A stretch of 20,518 nt of DNA from an uncultured Muribaculaceae bacterium (GTDB taxonomy: Bacteria; Bacteroidota; Bacteroidia; Bacteroidales; Muribaculaceae): assembly GCA_910586175.1 (NCBI GenBank), contig CAJUIJ010000024.1, forward strand, positions 1 through 20,518, in the 5' to 3' direction. Numbering within the stretch: the first letter of the stretch is position 1; each line of letters opens with the position of its first letter. Below are positions 7,076 to 13,866 of this stretch, one piece after another. Made by a program: the position numbers and the translations under genes. Below the pieces are notes generated by a model. The model saw only the letters and a list, made by a program, of their open reading frames with translations, did not search any database and had not been told where the DNA came from.

Positions 7076-9889
7076 TTACTTCACGAGGACTTTGGCAGTG
7101 GTCTTGCCGGCTTTTACGATGTAGAGACCGGGGTTGACGTTGAAAGTGCCGTTGCCTTTGGCCGAAGCAACAGTAGCGCCGTCGAGTGTGAAGATGTTCA
7201 CGATTGTGTCGCAGTTTGCCACTGTGATGGCACCTTCCATGGTGTAGATAGCCACGTTGTCGGCGTTATCAGCACCAGAGATGGCTACTTCATCGATGCC
7301 TGTTACATTGTCGGAAGCGAGCACCACATAGCAGTTGGGCTCCACGGTGACAGTCTTGGCGGCTGCATCGAAGCTTGGGTTGGACTCGAAGCTCTTGGAG
7401 ACAATCTTGTAGGCGTTGTTGTTGTCGTTTCGGAAGTTCACTGTCATTGTGATTGCTTCGGAGACGTTGGGGTTGATTACAGCGTAGAGTTCCTTGTCGG
7501 CTGTGGTGGAGAATATGCTTCGGCCATTTTTCCAGTTGGAGGCGGTCACTGCAGCGGTGTAGTTGGCGTCAGCGGCAAAGAGGTCAGTGTTGGCGAGACG
7601 AACGCCGATCAGCTCACGGTAGTTGTTTACGAGGCCCTTGTATTCGGGTTGCTGGAGCGCGTCCCAATTTACGATTTTCGGGTCAGTGTTGTTACCGCCG
7701 GTAGCATCCTTGGTATTCTGGTCATTGCCCATTTCGGAGAACATCCATATCATGTGTGCACCGGGAGCGAGAATCATCTGAGCGGCAGCGGCACCGAGGC
7801 GGCGGGTGCTTGCTTCGGAGTTGCCCTTTACGCCGGAGACACCCCACATCTTCTGCTTGTAGGCGAGACGCTGCTCGTCGTGGCTTTCGAGATAAGCTAC
7901 AGTGCTTCCGGCAGTGCGGCTGTCCTTGACAGCCCACATGCGAGATAGGCTTGATTCTGAAGAATAGCCCATGGCAAACTGGCAACCGGCATTGTTGACT
8001 TTAGCCCAGTTGAGTTCGCCGTCGGCTGCCATCTCGTTTTCTTCTTTGGCACCTGCGAGATTCTCGTTTATAAAATAAGCGTCAGGGTTCACTTCGCGTA
8101 TTGCATCGTGGAGACGTTTCATGCGGGCCACGCGGGAAGCGTTGTATGCATTGGTTGCAGATTCACTTGAGCTGGAGTAGGAGGTGTTGTCGCCGAGACC
8201 CTTGACGAGGTCAAAGCGGAAACCGTCAACCTTGTATTCGGAGAGCCAGAACTTGAGCATGTCAGCCCATTGACGCTCCACGAGAGGATAACCTTGGTTG
8301 AAGTCGTTGAGCACACTGTAGGCGTGCGGAGCCTTAGAATTGTAGAAGGGATTCTTGCCAAGGTCGTACATCTGATACCAGGGGTGGAGGCCGTCGCTCT
8401 GGTTGAACACGACATCGAGAATCACAGCTATGCCATTTTCATGGCAAATGTCGATAAATTCCTTATAATCCTGCGGTGTTCCATAAGCCTTGTCGGGGGC
8501 GAAATAGAAGTTGGGGTTGTATCCCCAGGATACATTGCCGTTGAACTCGTTGATGGGAAGAAGCTCTATGGCGTTTAAACCGAGTTTTTTGAGGTAAGGT
8601 ATTTTTTCGATAGCCTTGCGCACTGTGCCGTTGCCTAATGCCTTGCCTTCGGTGCCGGTGAAGTCGCGGAACAGGAGTTCGTATATCACGAGGTCTTCCT
8701 TAGGAGCGCCCTTGAAATCCTTTACTTGCCAATTGTAGTTGAGCAGGTCGTCGGCATACCAGGATACGAGGCAATTGTTGGGCACTTCACCTTGGGGATA
8801 TTCCGGCATGTTGGGGTATACGGAAGCATTGATATACTTGTCGTTATAGGGGTCGAGGGCTAGGCGGCAGTATGGGTCGGCCACATGCTTGGGGTTGTTG
8901 AAGTTTTCTCCGTCCACGAGGAAATAGTAGCCGAACTTGTTGCCTGTGGTTTTACTCGGAAGGGTGACTGTGAAGAAGCGGAAAGTCGCTCCGTCGATTG
9001 TCTGGTCAATATATTGCATTTCCTGCTCGGCTATTGCGGCATAATTGTTCCAAGAACCGAAGAGAAGCACATTTTGCTTTTCAGGAGCTGCGAAACAGAA
9101 CACATAGTCGCCCTTGGCATTCTTAGTTACACCTAAAGCCGGAGGTGTGGTTTCTGAAGACTTTACAGAGCCATTTGCATAGAGGAAATTGATGGTCTGC
9201 GTAATGGTCTTTTTGCCGTTGTTGGCTACTGCCTTCATCACATATTGCCCCGGAGTGTCGAAGTTGTGGGTCACACGGAAGTTTTTGGAAGTTTCCGTGG
9301 TGTTGCCTTCGCCGAGGAGCTTGTCGTTAAGGAAGATTTGCACTGCGGCCGGCTCGGTGGTAGTGGCGGTGAGGCGCAGAGACTTGGGTGTATAGAGCAC
9401 GTCGGAGGCGATGCTGTGCTTGAAAGTCATCTGGAAGCCTGATTCGAGCACGTCGACAAATATGTCTTTGTTGCCCTCTGCCTTTCCTTCCTTAGTGCCG
9501 CCGGTGTTGCGGAACACGAAGCAGAGCTTTGTGACAGTTTCATCGGCTGCCACTCCGTAGAATGTGCGGATGTCGCCGATGTAGAGTTTCCAGAGGTTTT
9601 CGCTGACATATTCGAGCTGGTATTTGGGGTCATCGAGTTCCCACTTCGGAGCGTATTTCCACTCGGTTGTCTTGCCATCCTTGTCGATCACGTGCACACC
9701 GGTGTGGGCGTAAAGGTGGGTTGTGGCCGGCATGTCGATGAGGCCCTTGTTGCCCTCGTCGGCATGGAAGAAGATTGTTACATCTTTTGAATCTTCCTGA
9801 ATCGGGGTAGGCTCGGTGGTCACCTGTGCCCTTGCTGAGATGCAGAGCGAGAAGAATGCTGCTGCTAATAGTAAGAGTTTCTTTTTCAT
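7076..9889 (-). CDS. secreted multidomain GH13 alpha-amylase-family enzyme with type IX-like C-terminal tail
   Basis: Hydrolyses or rearranges alpha-glucans such as starch or glycogen. The 937 residues start with a signal peptide cut near SARA-Q (21-22). Beta-sandwich regions fill about 30-240, an early-set or CBM48-like domain about 255-355 (LLFGSWNNY, FGYYFLVDG), and the GH13 barrel about 395-760. Catalytic motifs are VDGFRFD with nucleophile Asp 560, FINEN with acid Glu 609, and ESHDE with His 670-Asp 671. WGYNPNFYFAP (455-465) points to the pullulanase/isoamylase-like side of GH13. Region I reads DVVFNQ (492-497), with Gln where His is usual. The last 60 residues (IFTLDGATVASAKGNGTFNV...GLYIVKAG) resemble type IX secretion tails, suggesting surface display or release. 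No susC/susD pair is nearby. Substrate specificity is not fixed. Confidence 0.9.
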   Translation of the reverse strand: MKKKLLLLAAAFFSLCISARAQVTTEPTPIQEDSKDVTIFFHADEGNKGLIDMPATTHLYAHTGVHVIDKDGKTTEWKYAPKWELDDPKYQLEYVSENLWKLYIGDIRTFYGVAADETVTKLCFVFRNTGGTKEGKAEGNKDIFVDVLESGFQMTFKHSIASDVLYTPKSLRLTATTTEPAAVQIFLNDKLLGEGNTTETSKNFRVTHNFDTPGQYVMKAVANNGKKTITQTINFLYANGSVKSSETTPPALGVTKNAKGDYVFCFAAPEKQNVLLFGSWNNYAAIAEQEMQYIDQTIDGATFRFFTVTLPSKTTGNKFGYYFLVDGENFNNPKHVADPYCRLALDPYNDKYINASVYPNMPEYPQGEVPNNCLVSWYADDLLNYNWQVKDFKGAPKEDLVIYELLFRDFTGTEGKALGNGTVRKAIEKIPYLKKLGLNAIELLPINEFNGNVSWGYNPNFYFAPDKAYGTPQDYKEFIDICHENGIAVILDVVFNQSDGLHPWYQMYDLGKNPFYNSKAPHAYSVLNDFNQGYPLVERQWADMLKFWLSEYKVDGFRFDLVKGLGDNTSYSSSSESATNAYNASRVARMKRLHDAIREVNPDAYFINENLAGAKEENEMAADGELNWAKVNNAGCQFAMGYSSESSLSRMWAVKDSRTAGSTVAYLESHDEQRLAYKQKMWGVSGVKGNSEASTRRLGAAAAQMILAPGAHMIWMFSEMGNDQNTKDATGGNNTDPKIVNWDALQQPEYKGLVNNYRELIGVRLANTDLFAADANYTAAVTASNWKNGRSIFSTTADKELYAVINPNVSEAITMTVNFRNDNNNAYKIVSKSFESNPSFDAAAKTVTVEPNCYVVLASDNVTGIDEVAISGADNADNVAIYTMEGAITVANCDTIVNIFTLDGATVASAKGNGTFNVNPGLYIVKAGKTTAKVLVK

Positions 9890-9989
9890 ATTTTAAGGTT
9901 TGTTTATTGGTTTTGGTTTTTGCTTTATGGTTATTAACGCCCTTCGGGCTTACACAGAACAAAATCACTATTGGTTTTTGCCTTGCAAA

Positions 9990-10430
9990 TCACTCTTCTT
10001 CCGGAGGAATGTAGGAGAGGGTTCGCATTTCTTCGTATTCCTCCCAGTCGGGGTCTTGCAGGGCCTCTATCTCGAAGGGTATTGTTTCTTCGATATCGGC
10101 TAAAGCGCGGTTGAAGACCTTGTTGAAGATGTTTAGGTTGGAGGCGTAGAAAATCCAGTCGCGGCATCCGTCGCCTGTGTATACGGCTACCAGGTAGGCG
10201 GTCTTGTCTTTGTGGAAAGTCTCCACGAAGGCATCGTGTACGCATCCCATAAGTTTTTCGTCGGCCTCTTCGGGGAAGCCGTTGGAAATGGCATGGTAGT
10301 GCCAGCTCACCTTTATCAGGTAAGGGAACTTGCCGGAGTTGCGCACCTTGTCAAGGTTGTCTCGTCCGGTCACTATCACGTCATGTCCGTCATCGCCTTC
10401 AAGAGGGGCAGACCACCATCTTTCTTCCAT
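9990..10430 (-). CDS. DUF695 domain protein
   Basis: A 146-residue soluble protein with no signal peptide. The sequence (EERWWSAPLEGDDGHDVIVT near the N-terminus, then FPYLIKVSWHYHAISNGFPE, VAVYTGDGCRDWIFYASNLN, and a strongly acidic end) resembles the DUF695 family, whose function is unknown. It starts 6 bp after the DUF2027 gene ends, on the same strand, so the two should be co-transcribed. The 100-bp spacer to the amylase gene on its left holds only a small GCCC/GGGC hairpin (9939-9949) and no clear promoter, so the amylase may be partly read from here. The family assignment is from recalled similarity. Confidence 0.75.
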   Translation of the reverse strand: MEERWWSAPLEGDDGHDVIVTGRDNLDKVRNSGKFPYLIKVSWHYHAISNGFPEEADEKLMGCVHDAFVETFHKDKTAYLVAVYTGDGCRDWIFYASNLNIFNKVFNRALADIEETIPFEIEALQDPDWEEYEEMRTLSYIPPEEE

Positions 10431-10436
10431 ATAACC

Positions 10437-11159
10437 TCACTTTTTTGGTTTGCGGGGCACTTCAGCTATCAGCGGGACCTCGAGCACCGGTGTGTCGAAA
10501 TAGGTGGTAGGGCGGAAGCAGTGCAGTTTGTAGAACTTGGTGAGGTCGACCTTGCGTGAGATGCTGAGAGGCATCTTTATTTCGAAGGCCTTGTCGCGTT
10601 TTGAGGCGATTGCCTGAAACACGAAACGTTCGAAGCGTTTCACTGACTCCTGCATGTATGTGCCGAGTTCTACGAGTTCGTTGGGTGCGGCAGTGCCCTT
10701 GGCTTCGGTTTTCCAGCCGGCTTCACCGTCTCGCACGAGGAGCTGATAGTCAATGAAATAATTGGAGTCATTGACGAGCAGCGTGTTGATTTTTGTTTCT
10801 GAGAGTTTCTTTACGTCTTCCGGTTCGAAAGCTATGACGAGTGTCATGTCGTCACCATATTCGGTCTCTTCGATGGGGAAATCTTCCGGTTCCGGAGCTT
10901 GGACTTTTGCGGGTTCCTGCTTCGGTTGGGGTTCGGGGCGGGAGTCTGAGCGGCCTGTATCGAAAGCCTTCTGGTCGAACATCTTGCGGCCCGGGGAGTC
11001 GGGCACGTGTCCGGCCGGGAGCACGACTACGAGCTCGGCGGTGCGCACCGGGGTTTCAAAGCCATCGTCGTCGACATATGCTATGGCACCCTCTACGCGA
11101 ATCACCTTGCCGCCTCCCACTGCGTTAAGGTATCTTACTGTATCACCTGGTTTTATCAT
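10437..11159 (-). CDS. DUF2027 family protein, short form without Smr domain
   Basis: The 240-residue protein starts with a small KOW/SH3-like region (GDTVRYLNAVGGGKVIRVEG...VDDDGFETPV, residues about 5-40), then a Pro/Glu/Gln-rich linker (about 70-100), then the main DUF2027 domain (about 103-235: LVIAFEPEDVKKL, NTLLVNDSNYFIDYQLLV, KVDLTKFYKLHCFRPTTYFD). Bacteroides members, as I recall them, carry a further C-terminal Smr (MutS2-like) nuclease domain with a VDLHI motif. Here the protein ends in KPKK right where that would begin, and the next gene is DUF695. Its ATG follows a 9-bp repeat array that separates it from phoH. The role is unknown; the family's Smr link suggests nucleic acid work. 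Confidence 0.8.
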   Translation of the reverse strand: MIKPGDTVRYLNAVGGGKVIRVEGAIAYVDDDGFETPVRTAELVVVLPAGHVPDSPGRKMFDQKAFDTGRSDSRPEPQPKQEPAKVQAPEPEDFPIEETEYGDDMTLVIAFEPEDVKKLSETKINTLLVNDSNYFIDYQLLVRDGEAGWKTEAKGTAAPNELVELGTYMQESVKRFERFVFQAIASKRDKAFEIKMPLSISRKVDLTKFYKLHCFRPTTYFDTPVLEVPLIAEVPRKPKK

Positions 11160-11178
11160 ATTTTTGTTTTGGCTAATT

Positions 11179-11232
11179 GGTCTAATAGGTCTGATAAGAC
11201 TAATAGGTCTAATATTACTAATAGGTCTAATA
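11179..11232 (-). repeat. 9-bp tandem repeat between phoH and DUF2027 genes
   Basis: Six units of nine bases on the + strand: GGTCTAATA, GGTCTGATA, AGACTAATA, GGTCTAATA, TTACTAATA, GGTCTAATA, with a related GGCTAATT before them. The stop codon of phoH (11227-11229, CTA on this strand) lies in the last unit. The period equals that of the GGWCTTTAR arrays, and the GGTCT start is shared. Confidence 0.9.
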
Positions 11233-12198
11233 GTTTTTTTCTTGGTCTTCTGTTGGCTCTTCCTCCTCTTTCGTTTTCTCGTAAGCGTCTACGATTCTTT
11301 GCACAAGGGGGTGTCGCACGATATCTTTTTTCTCATATTCTATCACACCTATACCCTTTACGTTTTTGAGTATCCTCAGGGCACTGAGCAGGCCGCTTCG
11401 GGTGGAACGGGGCAGGTCGATCTGGGTCACATCGCCTGTCACAACCATCTTGGAACTCATGCCGAGTCGTGTAAGGAACATCTTCATCTGTTGGGTGGTG
11501 GTGTTCTGTGCCTCGTCGAGAATGATTACGGCATCGTTGAGGGTGCGTCCTCGCATGAAGGCGAGAGGTGCGATCTGTATTGTGCCGGCATCCATATATT
11601 CCTTCAGTTTGAGAGGGGGAAGCATATCTTCGAGTGCATCGTATAGCGGCTGGAGATAAGGGTCGATCTTATCTTTCATGTCGCCGGGCAGGAAGCCGAG
11701 TTTCTCTCCGGCCTCTACGGCGGGTCGTGAAAGAATAAGTCTTCTGATTTCCTTATTCTTGAGTGCGCGCACAGCGAGTGCGATTGCGATGTATGTCTTG
11801 CCGGTGCCGGCGGGGCCGAGGGCAAAAGTGAGGTCGTTCTCATCGAAGCTCTTCACCATGCGGGCCTGGTTTGCATTGCGAGGAGAGATGGGGCGACCGC
11901 TTTGACCATAAATGATTACGCCTGAATTGTCCTTGCGGGCAGGGGCATCGCCACGCACTATGTCGATTATGGCATCTTCGTTGAGGCTGTTATACTTGGA
12001 GGCGTATGCTTCTATTTCCTTGACCTTGCGTTCGAATTCAGAAGTTTCTGAATCCTCACCTATTACCTTAATGATATTGCCGCGTGCAGCCACACGCAAC
12101 TTCGGGAAGAGGTTGCGTATCAACGAGATGTTGGCGTTGTTTGGCCCGTAGAATGTTTGCGGGTCTATGCCGTCTATTATGATAATTCTTTCTATCAA
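11227..12198 (-). CDS. phoH: PhoH-like P-loop ATPase
   Basis: Cytoplasmic ATPase of the PhoH family, related to RNA helicases and thought to act in RNA metabolism. The 323 residues have an N-terminal KH-like region (about 1-60), then the PhoH ATPase domain: Walker A GPAGTGKT at 128-135, SRPAVEAGEKLGFLPG near 157-172, Walker B VIILDEAQN at 224-232, and TGDVTQID at 254-261. The C-terminus is acidic. Length and motifs match the family. The start codon is TTG (12196-12198): a stop in the same frame lies at 12202-12204 and the next in-frame methionine is far downstream, in the ATPase domain region. Repeat arrays flank the gene on both sides. It follows sufB by 74 bp and is probably co-transcribed with it. 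Confidence 0.92.
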   Translation of the reverse strand: MIERIIIIDGIDPQTFYGPNNANISLIRNLFPKLRVAARGNIIKVIGEDSETSEFERKVKEIEAYASKYNSLNEDAIIDIVRGDAPARKDNSGVIIYGQSGRPISPRNANQARMVKSFDENDLTFALGPAGTGKTYIAIALAVRALKNKEIRRLILSRPAVEAGEKLGFLPGDMKDKIDPYLQPLYDALEDMLPPLKLKEYMDAGTIQIAPLAFMRGRTLNDAVIILDEAQNTTTQQMKMFLTRLGMSSKMVVTGDVTQIDLPRSTRSGLLSALRILKNVKGIGVIEYEKKDIVRHPLVQRIVDAYEKTKEEEEPTEDQEKNY

Positions 12199-12211
12199 TT
12201 TTTACTTGGTT

Positions 12212-12265
12212 TTAAGGACTTTAGGGTCTTTAAGGACTTTAGGGTCTTTTAGGACTTTAGGGTCT
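12212..12265 (-). repeat. 9-bp tandem repeat between sufB and phoH
   Basis: Six 9-bp units that alternate on the + strand: TTAAGGACT, TTAGGGTCT, TTAAGGACT, TTAGGGTCT, TTTAGGACT, TTAGGGTCT. This makes an 18-bp higher-order period. It fills most of the 74-bp spacer. Read on the phoH strand, one frame gives Lys-Asp-Pro-Lys-Val-Leu repeats and ends at a TAA three bases before the phoH TTG. Confidence 0.95.
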
Positions 12266-12272
12266 TTCTTTT

Positions 12273-13742
12273 TTATCCTACTGAGCCTTCGAGTGAGATT
12301 TGTAGAAGTTTTTGGGCTTCCACCGCGAATTCCATGGGGAGCTTGTTCATCACCTCGCGGGCGTAGCCTCCTACTATCAGGCTTATGGCCTCTTCGGTTG
12401 GTATGCCGCGTTGGCGACAGTAGAAAAGCTGCTCTTCATTAATCTTGGAGGTGGTTGCCTCATGCTCTACGGTTGAAGAGTCGTTGGCCACATCGATATA
12501 TGGGAACGTGTGGGCACCGCAGCTGTCGCCCATCAGCAGAGAGTCGCATTGGGTATAGTTGCGGCAGTTCTCCGCGTTCTTGGCCACCTTGACGAGTCCA
12601 CGGTATGAGTTTTGGGAATTACCTGCGGAAATACCCTTGCTAACGATAGTGCTTCGGGAATTTTTGCCGATATGAATCATCTTGCTGCCTGTGTCGGCTT
12701 GCTGGAAATTGTTGGTCAATGCCACGCTGTAAAACTCACCGACACTTTCGTCACCCTTGAGCACACAACCGGGGTATTTCCATGTAATAGCGGAGCCGGT
12801 CTCCACTTGAGTCCATGAAATCTTGGAGCGGTGGCCACGGCATAGGCCACGTTTGGTTACGAAATTGAAGACGCCACCTTTTCCCTCCTTGTCGCCGGCA
12901 TACCAGTTCTGCACTGTGGAATACTTGACTTCGGCGCGGTCTTCAACAACAATCTCGACCACGGCGGCGTGGAGCTGGTTCTCATCGCGCATAGGAGCGG
13001 TGCAGCCTTCGAGATAGCTCACGTAAGAGTCATCGTCGGCCACAATGAGCGTGCGCTCGAACTGGCCGGTGCCTGATGCGTTGATGCGGAAGTAGGTGCT
13101 GAGTTCCATGGGGCATCTCACCCCCTTGGGTATATATACGAATGAGCCGTCGGAGAATACGGCTGCATTCAGGGCGGCATAGAAATTGTCGCGATATCCG
13201 ACCACCGAACCGAGATACTTGCGCACGAGTTCAGGGTAATCCTTGACAGCCTCCGACATGGAGCAGAAAATCACTCCGAGTTCGGCGAGTTTCTCGCGGT
13301 GGGTAGTCTTGACACTGACTGAATCGAGCACAGCGTCGACTGCCACGCCGGCGAGGTGTTTCTGCTCCTCGAGCGATATGCCGAGCTTATTGAAGGTCTT
13401 GACCAGCTCAGGGTCTACCTCATCCATGCTCTTCTTTAGTTCCTTCTTCTTTGGCGCTGCATAATAGCTTATTGCCTGGAAGTCAATTTCGGGGATGTCG
13501 AGGTGTGCCCAGTGAGGTGGAGTGAGGGTCTGCCAATAGCGGAAGGCCTTCAGACGGTAGTCCAAAAGCCATTCGGGTTCACCCTTGATATGCGAAATAA
13601 AACGCACTGTATCTTCAGTCAGTCCGGGTGGAACTATCTCAGTCTCAATGTCAGACGTGAATCCGTATTTATATTCGGAATTCGTGGCCTCGTTGAGTAC
13701 GCGGTCAGAATTCTGCTCCGGTTTATTTTCCTTGTTTTCCAC
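12273..13742 (-). CDS. sufB: SufB, Fe-S cluster assembly scaffold subunit
   Basis: Core subunit of the SufBCD scaffold on which iron-sulfur clusters are built in the cytoplasm. The 489-residue protein matches SufB over its length: EYKYGFTSDIETE near 23-35, EPEWLLDYRLKAF at 55-67, YIPKGVRCPMELSTYFRIN at 203-221, YLEGCTAP at 243-250, and LLMGDSCGAHTFPYI near 402-416, holding the conserved C-terminal cysteine (Cys 408). The start is GTG (13740-13742), as a stop lies five codons upstream in frame. It has its own promoter (13794-13825) and a hairpin at the 5' end of its mRNA. In other Bacteroidales sufC, sufD and sufS usually follow; here phoH follows, so the partners must lie elsewhere. Confidence 0.95.
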   Translation of the reverse strand: MENKENKPEQNSDRVLNEATNSEYKYGFTSDIETEIVPPGLTEDTVRFISHIKGEPEWLLDYRLKAFRYWQTLTPPHWAHLDIPEIDFQAISYYAAPKKKELKKSMDEVDPELVKTFNKLGISLEEQKHLAGVAVDAVLDSVSVKTTHREKLAELGVIFCSMSEAVKDYPELVRKYLGSVVGYRDNFYAALNAAVFSDGSFVYIPKGVRCPMELSTYFRINASGTGQFERTLIVADDDSYVSYLEGCTAPMRDENQLHAAVVEIVVEDRAEVKYSTVQNWYAGDKEGKGGVFNFVTKRGLCRGHRSKISWTQVETGSAITWKYPGCVLKGDESVGEFYSVALTNNFQQADTGSKMIHIGKNSRSTIVSKGISAGNSQNSYRGLVKVAKNAENCRNYTQCDSLLMGDSCGAHTFPYIDVANDSSTVEHEATTSKINEEQLFYCRQRGIPTEEAISLIVGGYAREVMNKLPMEFAVEAQKLLQISLEGSVG

Positions 13743-13758
13743 GATTGTTGCGGTTTAG

Positions 13759-13784
13759 ATTGGGGGTGCGGCATGCCCCCCAAT
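13759..13784 (-). promoter_or_regulatory. G/C-rich hairpin in the sufB leader
   Basis: Arms ATTGGGGG (13759-13766) and CCCCCAAT (13777-13784) form an 8-bp stem around a 10-base loop. It lies about 10 bp downstream of the sufB -7 box, so it would sit at the extreme 5' end of the sufB mRNA, and also 80 bp past the terminase-like gene. No T run follows on the minus strand, which argues against a simple terminator. It may be an operator or an RNA-stabilising 5' hairpin. Confidence 0.6.
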
Positions 13785-13793
13785 ATAAATACG

Positions 13794-13825
13794 CAAAAAT
13801 AGCAAAAAAGTTGAAGATATGCAAG
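13794..13825 (-). promoter_or_regulatory. Bacteroidetes-type promoter for sufB
   Basis: On the minus strand, CTTG (13822-13825, three of four matches to TTTG) and TATTTTTG (13794-13801, full match to TAnnTTTG) are 20 bp apart. The start point would be near 13787, giving a leader of about 45 nt. Confidence 0.65.
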
Positions 13826-13866
13826 CGAGACAACCAAGGGTCATCTCATGCAAAGTCACCGAGGAG

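Noticed and set aside
7052..7948. 298-codon open frame on the + strand opposite the amylase gene
   Set aside because: It is a shadow of a strongly supported GH13 gene; its product is low in complexity (Gly/Val/His/Cys-rich) with no recognisable domain.
9939..9949. GCCC-TTC-GGGC hairpin between the DUF695 and amylase genes
   Set aside because: The stem is only 4 bp with no T run on the minus strand; too weak to call a terminator.
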